64,000 nucleotides of DNA from Metopolophium dirhodum. Its lineage: Eukaryota > Arthropoda > Insecta > Hemiptera > Aphididae. The stretch is from contig NC_083565.1 in assembly GCF_019925205.1 (NCBI RefSeq), positions 19,248,241-19,312,240 on the forward strand, written 5' to 3'. A program made the translations under genes and the position numbers. Below, in pieces: positions 13,701 to 23,300 of the stretch. Under the pieces are notes generated by a model. The model saw only the letters and a program-made list of their open reading frames with translations, did not search any database and was not told the origin of the DNA. Positions within the stretch are counted from its first letter, which is position 1. Every line of letters starts with the position of its first letter.

Positions 13701-14455
13701 AAAAAAATAAACACTTGTTACTGGAACATGCAACAGCGATATTAAATTACTATTATTTTAAACGATAAACGTAATAGGTAACATTTATCCACGTGCATGT
13801 CTACGGTAAGTTATTGACATCGTTGGCAAACGCCAAACCAAACAACATAACGTTTTTTCAGTGACTTAATTGTAGGGTATGATAAATTGAATCCAATTTC
13901 AAGGGGTGGGTATATTTTTTTCAAGTGCACACCGATATCATGTAAAATCTAAATATATACCAACCCATCATATTATATTGTAAACGCATAGGTACTACGT
14001 CGTCGCGTGCTATAGTTTAATATTATTAAATTATTATAAACCTAACGATATATCTTTTTTGGTGGCGAGACACTAACCGTTTTGAGGTCCGGCGTAGGCG
14101 ATGATCACCGAACACAGAAACATGAGGAACAGAGTAGTGCCGGCCATGATCAATGCTGTTCTCCGCGAACACGCCGTGACGGCCGTGTGCTCGTATATCC
14201 CAGACTTGTGCATCATGTCCTGATTATCTCCTGGTAAAAAGAAATATTAAAAAAAAATTTGCTATTAGGTACCTTTTGCATATTATTCTATCATGAAAAC
14301 TTATTCAGACGTCGTTGCCGCGTATCGATGTGTGTGTGCGCGCGCGCGTATTTGTATATTGTATGCGATTAAATAATATTTTATATTATATTATACTCAC
14401 TATAATGGTTGATGGCCGTCAAAAAGGCCACGTCTTCGACTTCCGGTTCCACCAT
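4752..14455 (-). CDS. APN: Aminopeptidase N, M1 family zinc metalloprotease, membrane anchored
   Basis: Fourteen coding exons, in transcript order: 14455-14401, 14230-14078, 10162-9971, 9896-9814, 9727-9519, 9296-9116, 9030-8805, 8711-8308, 8213-8061, 7926-7668, 7026-6621, 5531-5389, 5331-5202, 5139-4752. They total 2982 nt, exactly 993 codons plus stop. The ATG at 14455 is the first in frame after an upstream stop. Residues about 44-64 form a single hydrophobic segment after a short cytoplasmic tail, a type II signal anchor. The catalytic core shows GAMEN at 377-381, the zinc motif HELAH at 413-417 with the third ligand Glu at 436 (WLNEGF), and the transition-state Tyr at 499 in YSKGA. An ERAP1-type C-terminal helical domain follows. 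Such enzymes cleave neutral N-terminal residues from peptides at the cell surface. There is no hydrophobic C-terminal tail, so GPI anchoring as in many insect gut APNs is unlikely. Intron 2 (10163-14077) is filled with repeats. Confidence 0.95.
6424..6558. mobile_element. Short hAT-type MITE in an APN intron
   Basis: A 135-bp element begins CAGTGGTACATCCAG and ends CTGGATATGCCACTG, which are inverted copies of each other. Flanks TCTACAAC (6416-6423) and CTTACAAC (6559-6566) resemble an 8-bp target duplication (6 of 8 match). It sits in the APN intron between exons 6621-7026 and 5389-5531 and has no coding capacity. Confidence 0.65.
7394..7546. mobile_element. hAT-type MITE with perfect 8-bp TSD in an APN intron
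   Basis: A 153-bp element with related inverted ends (CAGGGCATATCCAG on the left; the reverse complement of the right end begins CAGTGGCGTATACTG) is flanked by the identical octamer AGGGTAGT at 7386-7393 and 7547-7554. An 8-bp target duplication is the hAT signature. It carries no open frame and lies between APN exons 7668-7926 and 6621-7026. Confidence 0.8.
11320..12620 (+). repeat. Dispersed ~1.3-kb repeat, copy A
   Basis: It shares long blocks with copies at 38045-40523 and 45290-46250: a TTGATGATATTATTGTGAAT-type segment near the left and, at the right, a segment ending CATCGCTCCGCTCAG. Inside, on the minus strand (12288-12566), a 92-codon open frame has a counterpart in the copy at 40311-40550, sharing GSKTASIFF, ILFDGKV and SFQK. 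No known transposase domain is visible, so the class is unknown. It is probably a non-autonomous or degraded element. Confidence 0.65.
12985..13450 (-). repeat. Inverted partial copy of the dispersed ~1.3-kb repeat
   Basis: Reading left to right it begins GATTCTGAGCGGAGTGATGA, the reverse complement of the right end of copy A 370 bp away, then continues through a degraded version of the same internal frame. The two copies face each other inside the APN intron and could form a long intronic RNA hairpin. Confidence 0.55.
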
Positions 14456-14830
14456 GGCGGTGCCGTCGATGTCGTCAATGAATGCCGCAATTTTGTTTTC
14501 CCCGTGGATTTTTATTCGTTTTCCGCACTACTAAAAACCGACGGGAAAGTCGGAAAGACGCTGCTGATGTGCACTGCTGCGAACGGCATATTATCCTATT
14601 GACGTTTTTAACCCTCCCGGTGCACATGCGCCCAGCGGCCGCCCACCACGCGCACGACCCTCCGGCGAAAGGGTCGCGCCGCCGCCGCGAGGGGGATGAT
14701 GATGACCGGACTTGCATCTGCCGCACGCGCCAACATCACTGGCGCTGCAGTGCGACGAAGTACCCTCGTATTCTCGATAAGTATAAAAAAAAACTATGTC
14801 GTTTGTTATAGGCACGCGTTCTACTGTTAA
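14456..14830. promoter_or_regulatory. GC-rich 5' UTR and promoter region of aminopeptidase N
   Basis: Base composition rises sharply here compared with both sides, with many CG dinucleotides and a GCCGCCGCC tract near 14680. It starts directly upstream of the APN ATG at 14455. Open frames on both strands here look like by-products of the high GC content. The promoter role is inferred from position and composition. Confidence 0.45.
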
Positions 14831-16635
14831 CTACTGTACTGCGGACGGTGAATGGTGATCCGTCTGGTAAACTTTCAAAAATTCCATTTACTACATTTAT
14901 TACTCGACACTTATTTACATATTTCCCGTTATTTTGTTTTACATAATCCATATTAGTATGATACAAATGATACAATAATAATTAATATTCATACCTATAA
15001 AACAATCACTAATAAAATTAGTAATCATTTAAAGGGACTTCCTATAGGTATATACGGCAGGTTGGCTCCACAATGTAATTTTTCTATGAGTCTAATTATT
15101 GGACTTGAACATCGTTTTTAGTATATGAATCAGATTTTTTAAATCGCAACTTTTAATGGGATTATATCGTTTACCAGGTATACCCCACATTCCATGTGTT
15201 TGTTGAGTCGACACACATAATTATGTTTAGTTAATTCGACATTATATTATGTTGTTCATTACAATATGGGTTAAAATAATTCTTAAACCTGATGAGAGGT
15301 ACCTATAAATTGAATACTTAATGCTTATTATTAAGTCGTCATAGTACCTAATATTATAGTCTAATAAGTAGTAACTAATAACCAGTATTAATAAATCAGT
15401 TTTGCATTATTGTACAAAACAACATTGTTGTAGTGAACATGAATATTATTTATATTATGTAATTTTAGAATAAAATAAATTGCTACTGTGCTTTGAAATG
15501 AGTAATGAGAATACATAGATACATTTTGATTTTACAACTTAGTATTTGCTAGTATTAAACAAACAACACACTTTAATACTTAAAAAATGTATATTTAATT
15601 CTTAGTTTATACATTATTTTTGTCTATAATAATAAATCGTATTATCTATGAATACACAAGATGATACTTTGAACTTCAAAGTGAATATAAACTTATTAAA
15701 AAAATACATTCACACACAAATCTTACATTTCATGTTGCCCATTTTCCTTTCAATCGCCAGAGAATCTACAACCAATTTTTGATTCTTAAAAGGCATCCTA
15801 TATTCTTATTTTCAATATTTGAAGCAGAACATTTTTATGAAAAATATTAATGTATGAATACCAACAAAAAGTAAATTAATAAGCATTACAATTTTAGTTT
15901 AGAAATGTATACACGTTAAATTGATGGTTCACTACTCCATATATTACACAATATTTAATAAATAACCAAAACCTATTCCATATATTTTATACAACAAAAT
16001 GTACATAAAAATATTATGCTTTAGGATTTATATTATTATTTTTATTAAAAATGTTAATCAAAATAATTTGTACAATATGTAATTATAACTATTGATATAG
16101 TTGTAAAAGGCGGGAAGAGTAAATTACCCCATTGATGGTATGCTTTAGAGTTTAGATTTTAAAAACAAAAATATAGGTAGTAATTTAAGAATCATAAATT
16201 TAACATAGTATGACCAACTAACATAAAGAAAATAGCAATTAAAAATATTTAATATTACATATTATCTCATTAAATGGATTTTAAAGTAATTAGTGTTATT
16301 GATAAGAGAACCACCCTGTACAATACTATAGAAATGTTTCAGTTTAAAAACTAATTAAAATGTAATGTAAAAAATAATGATAAAACAAACATAATATTAT
16401 GTTACAAAATATATTAAGTAAAATAATAATTTAGCATAAAGATAGAAGAAAGTATATATAAATATATATTTTCTTTTAGTTGCACTTTTAATTAAAATTA
16501 CTTATAAAATATGCGACTAAATTAACAATCGTTTCTGATTTCAATGGTAATTTTCATATTCATTTCACATTAGTTATACAAATTAAGATAAACATTTATG
16601 GAAAAAAAAATTTAATTTACAGACATGTTGCACTC
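14831..16635. other. Intergenic AT-rich DNA
   Basis: The stretch lies between the APN 5' region and the 3' end of the first Rheb gene. The right part probably includes the Rheb 3' UTR. No coding segment, RNA gene or complete transposon is recognised. Confidence 0.6.
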
Positions 16636-18561
16636 TCACGATATACTGCACTTATTATTGTCTTGATCATTATTCCCATTGGCTTTTTCAATTTCCATTA
16701 ACATAGTGTGAAATATATCAGCTACACACTAAAATAAAAAAAAAAACCCTTATTTAACATAAAGTGATATCTACTATGCTTAATATTAATTAATAATATT
16801 TTATTGTTTTTTTAATATTTAGTATATTTTAATACTTACATACAATATTATGTGATGAAAATAAAATTGGATAGAAAACAATATGAATGTTACATAGGAT
16901 TAGGAATTAAATAAATCTATAAAATAAAATAATAAAAGAAATTAACTACTAACTTTTTTTGATGTTACCTCATTCTGCTTGGCCGAGGCTTCAAGGAATA
17001 CAGCTTTCCAAGAATCTGCTAACTTCCGTCCTTCCTCTTGCGTAACAACACGGTCCATATGCAAATCTTTTTTATTACCTACCAATACTACTGGAACACT
17101 AAAGAAAAAAAACAAATAATAAATCCAAAGATTCTAGTTGCAAAATTGTAGAGCTATCATAGTATTCCTACTAAAAGCAAATAAAAATCTAGAGGATTAC
17201 TCATTAATGATCACCAGAGCTTGGAACTTCATGCATTTGCATATTTCTTATGAAGCTGCATATTCAAAATCTGATTCAATATAAATTTGTTTCATGATAC
17301 ATACAATCGCTATACAAACATTTAAGTTGCATATTTTACTAAATCTATATGATTTTACGCATATTATGGTTATGACATAATAAAAAATCAATAATAAACA
17401 CATTTTCAATACAATACAGAGTATTAATTGTAAATTTATTATGATCAGCAGTCTTATTTAATATTTTTTCAATAAAAAAAGATTTATTTTAATCAAGAGC
17501 TCGTGGCCTCTATAGTTTTGTAGAAAGCATGACTAATATATAAATTTGTACTGTTGATAACATTCTGGCTAATGTAAAAAAAATATTTAAAAAAGCATAA
17601 TCGCGTATAAAAATTTTCAAAAAATGATGCAGCGGATACTCTATATTGGATGTACCCTTTACCTCCAGAACCAATCATAACCCATTGGAGTACCTGGATA
17701 GTGGATAAATATTTTTTCCTTAATTTTGTTAACACTATAAACAAATTTGTAAACTGATTTTATAAATATGTTGGATTCCAATGATGTTTTAATTATTATA
17801 GTTTCAAAAAGAGCTCTTTTCCAAGTTTGTTCCTAACTTAATAAATACATATTTTATAAAAAAAAAAAATAAAAAGTGCATAATATAGGTATTGCATATT
17901 ATTTGCGCTTTTTAAATTTTTAGTGCATATTTAATATATATTATGCAGTATGCCCATATTTCATTGTTTTTTAGCACATTAAGTCCCAAGCCCTGGTGTT
18001 CACTAACCACAAAACTACTTACTGTACTTTGCCAGTCATGTCTAATAATTTATCATAAATTATCTGAATGATTTCAAAAGATTTTGGGGACGTTATACTA
18101 TAAACCAAGACGTATCCATGAATGTCCATAGAATATTGTGTCGGCAATATGGAGTACTCGTCTTGTCCGGCTGTATCGACTAATTTCAAGTCATATTCTT
18201 GATTGTTAACTTTAGTTGTTTTCACAAAAGCTGCGGATATTAGAAGAATTTTTAATCTATGTATCTTACTAATTTTAAATGTTGTTCTGTTATGTGGCAG
18301 ACAGACTTACTGTTTTCAATTGTTGGATCGTAAGAATCTACAAATTGACCTTCAACAAACTGGATGCTCAACGACGACTTGCCTGAAAAACCAAATAAAC
18401 TTGATTTTTATTAACAATAAAAGAATTTATTATTATCTGGAATCGTTCACTGAATATCACCAGATCGGACGAACAATAATAATATAGTTTCTGATAAATC
18501 TATTTCACTTACCGACTGAACGGTAGCCCATAATGGCGATTTTTCTTTGTTTCGGCGGCAT
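16636..18561 (-). CDS. Rheb: Rheb small GTPase, copy 1 (TOR activator)
   Basis: Five exons, in transcript order: 18561-18513, 18382-18311, 18230-18023, 17098-16969, 16728-16636, totalling 552 nt (183 residues). Rheb is a Ras-superfamily GTPase that, bound to GTP, activates TORC1 at endomembranes and is inactivated by TSC2. Visible motifs are G1 GYRSVGKSS (12-20), switch I YDPTIENT, G3/switch II DTAGQDEYSILPTQYSMD, G4 NKKD, G5 SAK, and a C-terminal CSIS box for farnesylation. Arg in the P-loop (GYRSVGK) is the Rheb hallmark. Length matches the usual ~184 residues, and every intron keeps phase. Intron 3 (17099-18022) contains old repeat debris. A paralogue with the same five-exon layout lies 18 kb downstream in window coordinates, on the same strand. 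Confidence 0.96.
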
Positions 18562-18890
18562 TTTTTTTTCAGACTGCGATCACTTCACTCATTCATTCGT
18601 GTCATGTCATACTGTAATAACTTCTATACTGAATAGTGAATACTACGCCTAATGATTATGGTATTATACGCACAATATTTTACTACACGGCTTTGTAGTA
18701 TTTAGCATAATATTGTGTAGATTATACAACATGTTAACCGAGTCACCGAGACGAAAATTCGTTCACGAAACACATGCGTTTCATGGAAAAAAAACCTACT
18801 CGTGGTTATTTTTCTTTTCAGAAAACGAACCTGTGATTCTTCGAATTCTTTACAATTTACCACTTTTGTACGTTGACTTGTATACTATAA
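18562..18890. other. Upstream region of Rheb copy 1
   Basis: It contains the presumed promoter and 5' UTR of the minus-strand Rheb gene. No TATA box or other motif is distinctive enough to call. A 67-codon plus-strand open frame here resembles no family I know. Confidence 0.4.
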
Positions 18891-18898
18891 TACACCGC

Positions 18899-19090
18899 CA
18901 GTGGCGGATCCATTAGCGGATCCATTGGTGGTTGGAGGGGGGTGGCGAAGGGGGCATTTTCCCCTCCCACAATCGCCTTAGTTTCCTTAATATGTTTTAC
19001 ACGGTGTTAAGCCAAATTCGTAGCCAATTTTTGTACTTCTTGTACTTTTGCCCCTCCCCAAAACTATAAGCCCTGGATACTGCGCTACTG
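18899..19090. mobile_element. hAT-type MITE upstream of Rheb copy 1
   Basis: A 192-bp element starts CAGTGGCGGATCCA and ends TGGATACTGCGCTACTG. It is flanked by TACACCGC (18891-18898) and TACACCTC (19091-19098), an 8-bp target duplication with one mismatch. It has no coding capacity and lies about 340 bp upstream of the Rheb start codon. Confidence 0.75.
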
Positions 19091-19098
19091 TACACCTC

Positions 19099-20417
19099 CA
19101 GTATACCAGATACCTAACCAGATATTGTTCTATGCAAATACTGAGAAACTGTCTTATAATATCGTGCTATACACGTCGATTCGATCACTGATACTGTATC
19201 TGTCTTATATTAAAAATATACATATGTAATCTGTGCACAGGTGAAACTAGACCAATATTTTTGGGGGTGCTTACATTTTAAAGAATTCCCAGACATCTGC
19301 CCTTAACACTGTATTTATACTGTATATATTAACTGCAATAATTGCCATGTATCAAATGTATATTTATGTAGGTGGGTACTATATTTTAATATGAGTGAAA
19401 CAGTAATATAGGTATTAAGAAAATAATAGAACAATTTTCACAACTATTTTAACATGATTTTTCTGACAGCAAATTTAAATTACTGCTAGTTTAGACTTCA
19501 AGACGACGACGTGGTCAACCTCTCCTCTCTCAATATTATACCCAAATCAATAATAGCATTGCAATTATTTTATTCAGTGAAGTAGGTACTTTTTAACTTT
19601 CGCTGATTTTAACTAGAAGTAGAAAAGCTTGAAACTGGAAGACTTAGATCGTTTATTTCTATTGTTACCTACGTATTTTTTTTAAATACTATATATGACG
19701 TAAATTGGGGGGGGGGCACTCAGAAATTGCTGTGTTGTAATTTGTAAGCGTATAACTCTGGCCCAATCCACGGGGGGGTGTGAAGATAAAAAGTTTTACA
19801 CCTACCTATATATTTTTATAGGATAAGTTACTCTACTATTACTGTAATTTAAAAAGTGATTGATTTTGTTCAGGGTTCATTAATTTTTGTTGGTGCTTGG
19901 GTATGGTAAGACGTACCTATAACTGACTCATACATTATACTCGTATATTACAATATTATGCTTTTAGTGTTTTTACACTTTCACGTTATTAGTACCACAC
20001 TATTGGTAAATATATACCATTATGGGCATCATGGCACAATAAAAGCACGGAATAAGTATGCAACGAATAGCATTATTAAATTAATTATACCTATACCTAT
20101 TACCTAGTTAAAAACGATTTATAAACGGCACAAGTTAAACCTATATGCAATTAACATTATTGCATGTATTAAAATAAATATTTACCGTTATGTGAAAATT
20201 AAGTTCTATGAAAACATAACGATTCACTGCTAATTATTGCAATCGTGTATCGTTAAAATATATTTACAATATTATTCATACATCTCAAATAAAAAAACTG
20301 GGAAACTCACTGTGCTGTTTAGTAAACTTAATTTAGAATTAGGGCTTTACGCGATCCGCGGACCCAAGATTCTATGAGATATGGTTAAGTTGGAAAGAGG
20401 ATTAATAAAAAAAAAAT
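19099..20417. other. Intergenic AT-rich DNA
   Basis: No gene is seen. It contains a G run near 19709-19718 followed by a segment ending in a second G run near 19772-19779, possibly the eroded ends of another MITE. Confidence 0.4.
20407..20416 (-). terminator. Pol III T-run terminator of the 5S rRNA gene
   Basis: An uninterrupted A run on the plus strand gives an oligo-T stretch on the minus strand two bases after the 5S 3' end, the canonical Pol III stop. Confidence 0.75.
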
Positions 20418-20535
20418 GCCAACGGCACGTAGTGTTCCCAAGCGGTCACCCATCCAAGTACTAACTACGCCCGACGTTGCTTAACTTCAGTGATCGGACG
20501 AGAACTGGTGTATTCAACGTGGTATGGTCGTTGGC
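20418..20535 (-). rRNA. 5S ribosomal RNA gene
   Basis: The minus strand reads as a full 118-nt 5S rRNA. It has complementary termini GCCAACG and CGTTGGC, the universal segments AAGTTAAGCAACGT, GGGCGTAGTTAGTA and GGATGGGTGACCGC, and GGGAACAC in the internal Pol III control region. A run of about ten T follows immediately 3' (plus-strand A run at 20407-20416), as expected for a Pol III terminator. The two ends pair and no deletion is apparent, so the copy may be functional, but it stands alone rather than in a visible tandem array. It is not fused to a LINE-like tail, arguing against a 5S-derived SINE. Confidence 0.9.
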
Positions 20536-20616
20536 GAAGATAACGTAGCTACTAACTATTGTTAAATAAAACATAAGATAATATCTGTATATTATAATTG
20601 TAAATTATCATTATTA

Positions 20617-20760
20617 TTATTGTTTATTAAACGCCGAAACGGCAATTTTACATATTATTACAAATAGGTATGGTATAAGTACAGTAAGGTAGAATACATA
20701 AATAATTTAGATAAAAGTATAATATATTATGAATATCTATAGTTTAAATTTGTATTTTAT
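20617..20760 (-). mobile_element. Possible LINE 3'-end remnant
   Basis: On the minus strand GTTTAATAAACAATAATAAT resembles the AATAAA-plus-short-repeat tail of insect LINEs, and CGTTTATT recurs at the neighbouring LINE end at 20950. No coding remains, so the call rests on this short similarity only. Confidence 0.3.
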
Positions 20761-20925
20761 TGTTTATTTTTATTCATTTCTAATTTCTACACCATAGGTT
20801 AGGTCATCATTTAAATAATTTAAATATATCCATCAAAAGTCTTGATTATGGTCATCAAACCGTTTTTTAAGTATTAGTAGTATTCTGTATTACCTTTATA
20901 AGTATTACACTGAACGGAGTACCTA

Positions 20926-21406
20926 TATTTTTTTTTTTTTTAAATAATGGCGTTTATTGAGGATTTACAATCTGTACATTATATACAATAAGTAAATATG
21001 ATAAGGTATAATAAATAATATAAAACAATGGCTTTGAGTAACGTGTAGGGAGGCTCGCAATCGAGTCACCCTTTTACAATGAAATGACATTTTTATGAGT
21101 AATATAAATGTATTTTATTGGTTAAGAAGATCTCTGCACTAGTTACGTTTGAGACGTCTTGTGGGGTTGTCAGGAAGAGTTTTTGAGGCCAATTGAGAGT
21201 TGAGGTGGTTGGGGTTCATATGGAGTTTCCCATGAAACCTTTTGTAGAAATTGGTGGCTGTATCATGGATGGTTTTGATTTGAAGGTCATCATGAAGTAA
21301 TTTGTTCGTTACGTACCAGGGAGCTTTAGCAATGATACGGAGACAGATTGATTGAAAAGCTTGAACCGTTTGAGTATTGGATTTTTTGGCTAGGCCCCAG
21401 AGTAAA
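20926..21406 (-). mobile_element. 5'-truncated Jockey-type LINE with target-site duplication
   Basis: The minus-strand frame from about 21406 to the TAG at 21139-21141 encodes the C-terminal tail of a Jockey-clade reverse transcriptase protein: LLWGLAKKSNTQTVQAFQ, LRIIAKAPWYVTNKLLHDDL, FYKRFHGKLHMNPN, and RRLKRN before the stop. A 3' UTR with CAATAAACG and an A-tail (plus-strand T run ending near 20941) follows. The decamer GGAGTACCTA flanks it at 20916-20925 and 21407-21416, giving an exact target-site duplication. The insertion is severely 5' truncated but the tail frame is still open, which suggests a fairly young insertion. Confidence 0.85.
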
Positions 21407-21416
21407 GGAGTACCTA

Positions 21417-22100
21417 ATACCTATCTATACTCAACAATTACTTACTAGACTGATTTTTACTTAATATCAAAGATTTTTGACAACCAGGAAGTTTGAGTAA
21501 GTTGTTTGGACCATGATGTCTGATCGTAGTATAATATATATGGTGCTGAAAAAACATTATTTTAAATGATTTTGTTGATTACGCGTCATGTTAACTATAA
21601 ATTGGTCATTTTTTCGTGTGAAGTATTTTATACAATAGGTGTATACTTACGGACTAAGGTGTTTTTTGCCATGATCTACGCCAACTTTGAAACAGAATAT
21701 GGTCGTATAATAATCGATAAATTATACATTTATAAATATGAACATTTAAACAATATATTAATAAATTATAAACGAGTAAACGACTTACAAAACATATAAA
21801 TGTTGCATACAATTCGAAAATAATTGACAATAAATACAACCTGCAAATAAATAAGATACATAATATAAATCATATTGTCACAAAATACGTCGTAATGACA
21901 TACCTATAATATATACAGATTGATATTGCTAATGTCGTGTTTTAAAATTGTATGTGTGTAACACTATTTTTTTTACCATGGTGCACATTATGAATAGTGA
22001 ATTTTTAGATTATTAATCGGTTTGTAGACATTTACGATCTGCAAACTCACTTGTCTTTTACTAAAAATCTGCTTATTTGATGATAAACGCTTTGTTCTCA
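21417..22100. other. Intergenic AT-rich DNA
   Basis: Two overlapping opposite-strand open frames near 21566-21839 are low-complexity and match no family I recognise. Nothing else can be supported. Confidence 0.4.
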
Positions 22101-22280
22101 CGTGTAATTAACGCTGCATCAATTCGTTGACAAACATGTTTTTTACTTTCCTCTGGCCAGGCGGCAAGCGGATCTCCTCGGTAATGGGTATACGGCAGTA
22201 TATTTTATCACTAGCCACCTCACGAAAATCCTCGGAAGGCGTCTTTTTCGACGCGGTTACCTAAATCGGAGTATCGTAGA

Positions 22281-22493
22281 TTATTGAAGGTAGTGGTTAT
22301 CGAAGGAAGCTGACCTAGGTTCGGGCCTGCTTTCGATAGTTGGTGGAGCGTTGGTAACATCCGCAGTGCCGGTGTTGAGGATACGCGAATAACTGTGGAC
22401 CTTTATAGCTGTCGGCTGCATGTGGGTGTCAATCCAACGACGAATTATTTTTGTCGAATTCGGTGGGTGTCCGAGCGTGAAGGGCATTGTCAC
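22281..22493 (-). pseudogene. Possible transposase-type helix-turn-helix remnant
   Basis: The minus-strand reading contains GHPPNSTKIIRRWIDTHMQ, followed after an unrelated-looking insert by TGTADVTNAPP. This resembles the second helix-turn-helix and following TGS-x-x-PPGRP-type segment found in several insect transposase-like proteins. The insert and lack of further homologous sequence suggest a decayed fragment. No catalytic domain is visible. Confidence 0.3.
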
Positions 22494-23101
22494 AGCAGCT
22501 ACACGTTCCGTCGGGCCAGAAGCTTTGTCTAGTCATCTCCAAAGTTCAGTCCGTGCCACGTATATGCGCAGAGTAGGTACTTCATCATAATATCTCCTGT
22601 AAATGCAAACACGAAAAGGTGTTTGGTAAACAATTATATTATTTACAGTCGCTATTGCGATAAGGGTAAACGACACGCGAAGACGTACCGGTATATTTCT
22701 TTCTAATATTTCAAGTTCAACTCACCTTTTAAGGGTGCAATTTGCTTCTCCGCGAGTCTCTCGGCCAAACAAACAATACGCGCGGTGCGTACGTCCCCAA
22801 GTGGCTGCATGTAGTATTTGGGAGTTCCGAGTCGATTTTTACAGGGAGATGGATGAGGTATAGAAATTCATTTTTAACGACGAAAACATAGAACGGCCAC
22901 GGCGACCGACGCATTGTCGATGGGCAGGGGTGAGAATACTCAAGCGAAGGTTGGCAAACGGTGTAATGCCAGAATACTCCAACTATTGCCCCATGGAATG
23001 CGACGCAAAAGCCGATCGATACAATGCCGGGATTCTCCAACTATTGTACCATTGACCGGCTTATAACCGTTCGCTCGAGTTCGTGTGGGATGTCTCAAAA
23101 C

Positions 23102-23145
23102 CTGTGTCGCGTAAGTCTGCCCGGGTGGGTCTTACTACGGCACAG
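23102..23145. other. Hairpin A, inverted repeat with TCTGCCCGGGTGGGT loop
   Basis: Arms CTGTGTCG/CGGCACAG (one G:U) and GTAAG/CTTAC enclose the loop TCTGCCCGGGTGGGT. The same loop recurs in hairpin B with covarying inner arms. Confidence 0.6.
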
Positions 23146-23221
23146 ATGAGTGAGTGACACAGCCTATAGCCGTCGGTCGCAATGTCATTTATACGCGAGT
23201 ATTAGAACTTTAACGTCCAGT

Positions 23222-23282
23222 CCGTGCTTAACTATTACGTGAGTCTGCCCGGGTGGGTCTCACAATAAGTTGATAAGCACGG
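23222..23282. other. Hairpin B, inverted repeat with the same loop
   Basis: Arms CCGTGCTTA/TAAGCACGG (perfect) and GTGAG/CTCAC enclose the same TCTGCCCGGGTGGGT loop. Compared with hairpin A the inner arm changes A to G on one side and T to C on the other, keeping pairing. Confidence 0.65.
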
Positions 23283-23300
23283 CCAACGGAACGCGGTAAT

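Larger units (their letters stand above)
10163..14077 (-). other. Large repeat-filled intron 2 of aminopeptidase N
   Basis: This 3.9-kb intron separates the signal-anchor exon from the ectodomain exons. It contains one copy of the family described at 11320-12620 and an inverted partial copy at 12985-13450. The other parts are AT-rich without recognisable genes. Confidence 0.75.
22500..23300. repeat. GC-richer block with short direct repeats and two hairpins
   Basis: This block contrasts in composition with the AT-rich surroundings. It contains a direct repeat of about 24 bp (AATGCC..CTCCAACTATTG) at 22965-22988 and 23023-23046, and two hairpins with an identical 15-base loop at 23102-23145 and 23222-23282. 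A minus-strand open frame at 22729-23040 matches nothing I recognise. The nature of the block is unknown. Confidence 0.5.

Noticed and set aside
14482..14975. Overlapping open frames on both strands upstream of APN
   Set aside because: Located in the GC-rich promoter/5' UTR; Arg/Pro/His-rich translations are typical of GC-rich non-coding DNA.
17493..17744. 83-codon minus-strand frame in Rheb copy 1 intron 3
   Set aside because: It lies in an intron, lacks family similarity and is surrounded by repeat debris.
22729..23040. 103-codon minus-strand open frame
   Set aside because: No known motif; it overlaps a non-coding-looking direct repeat in the GC-richer block. Mentioned only as part of that block.
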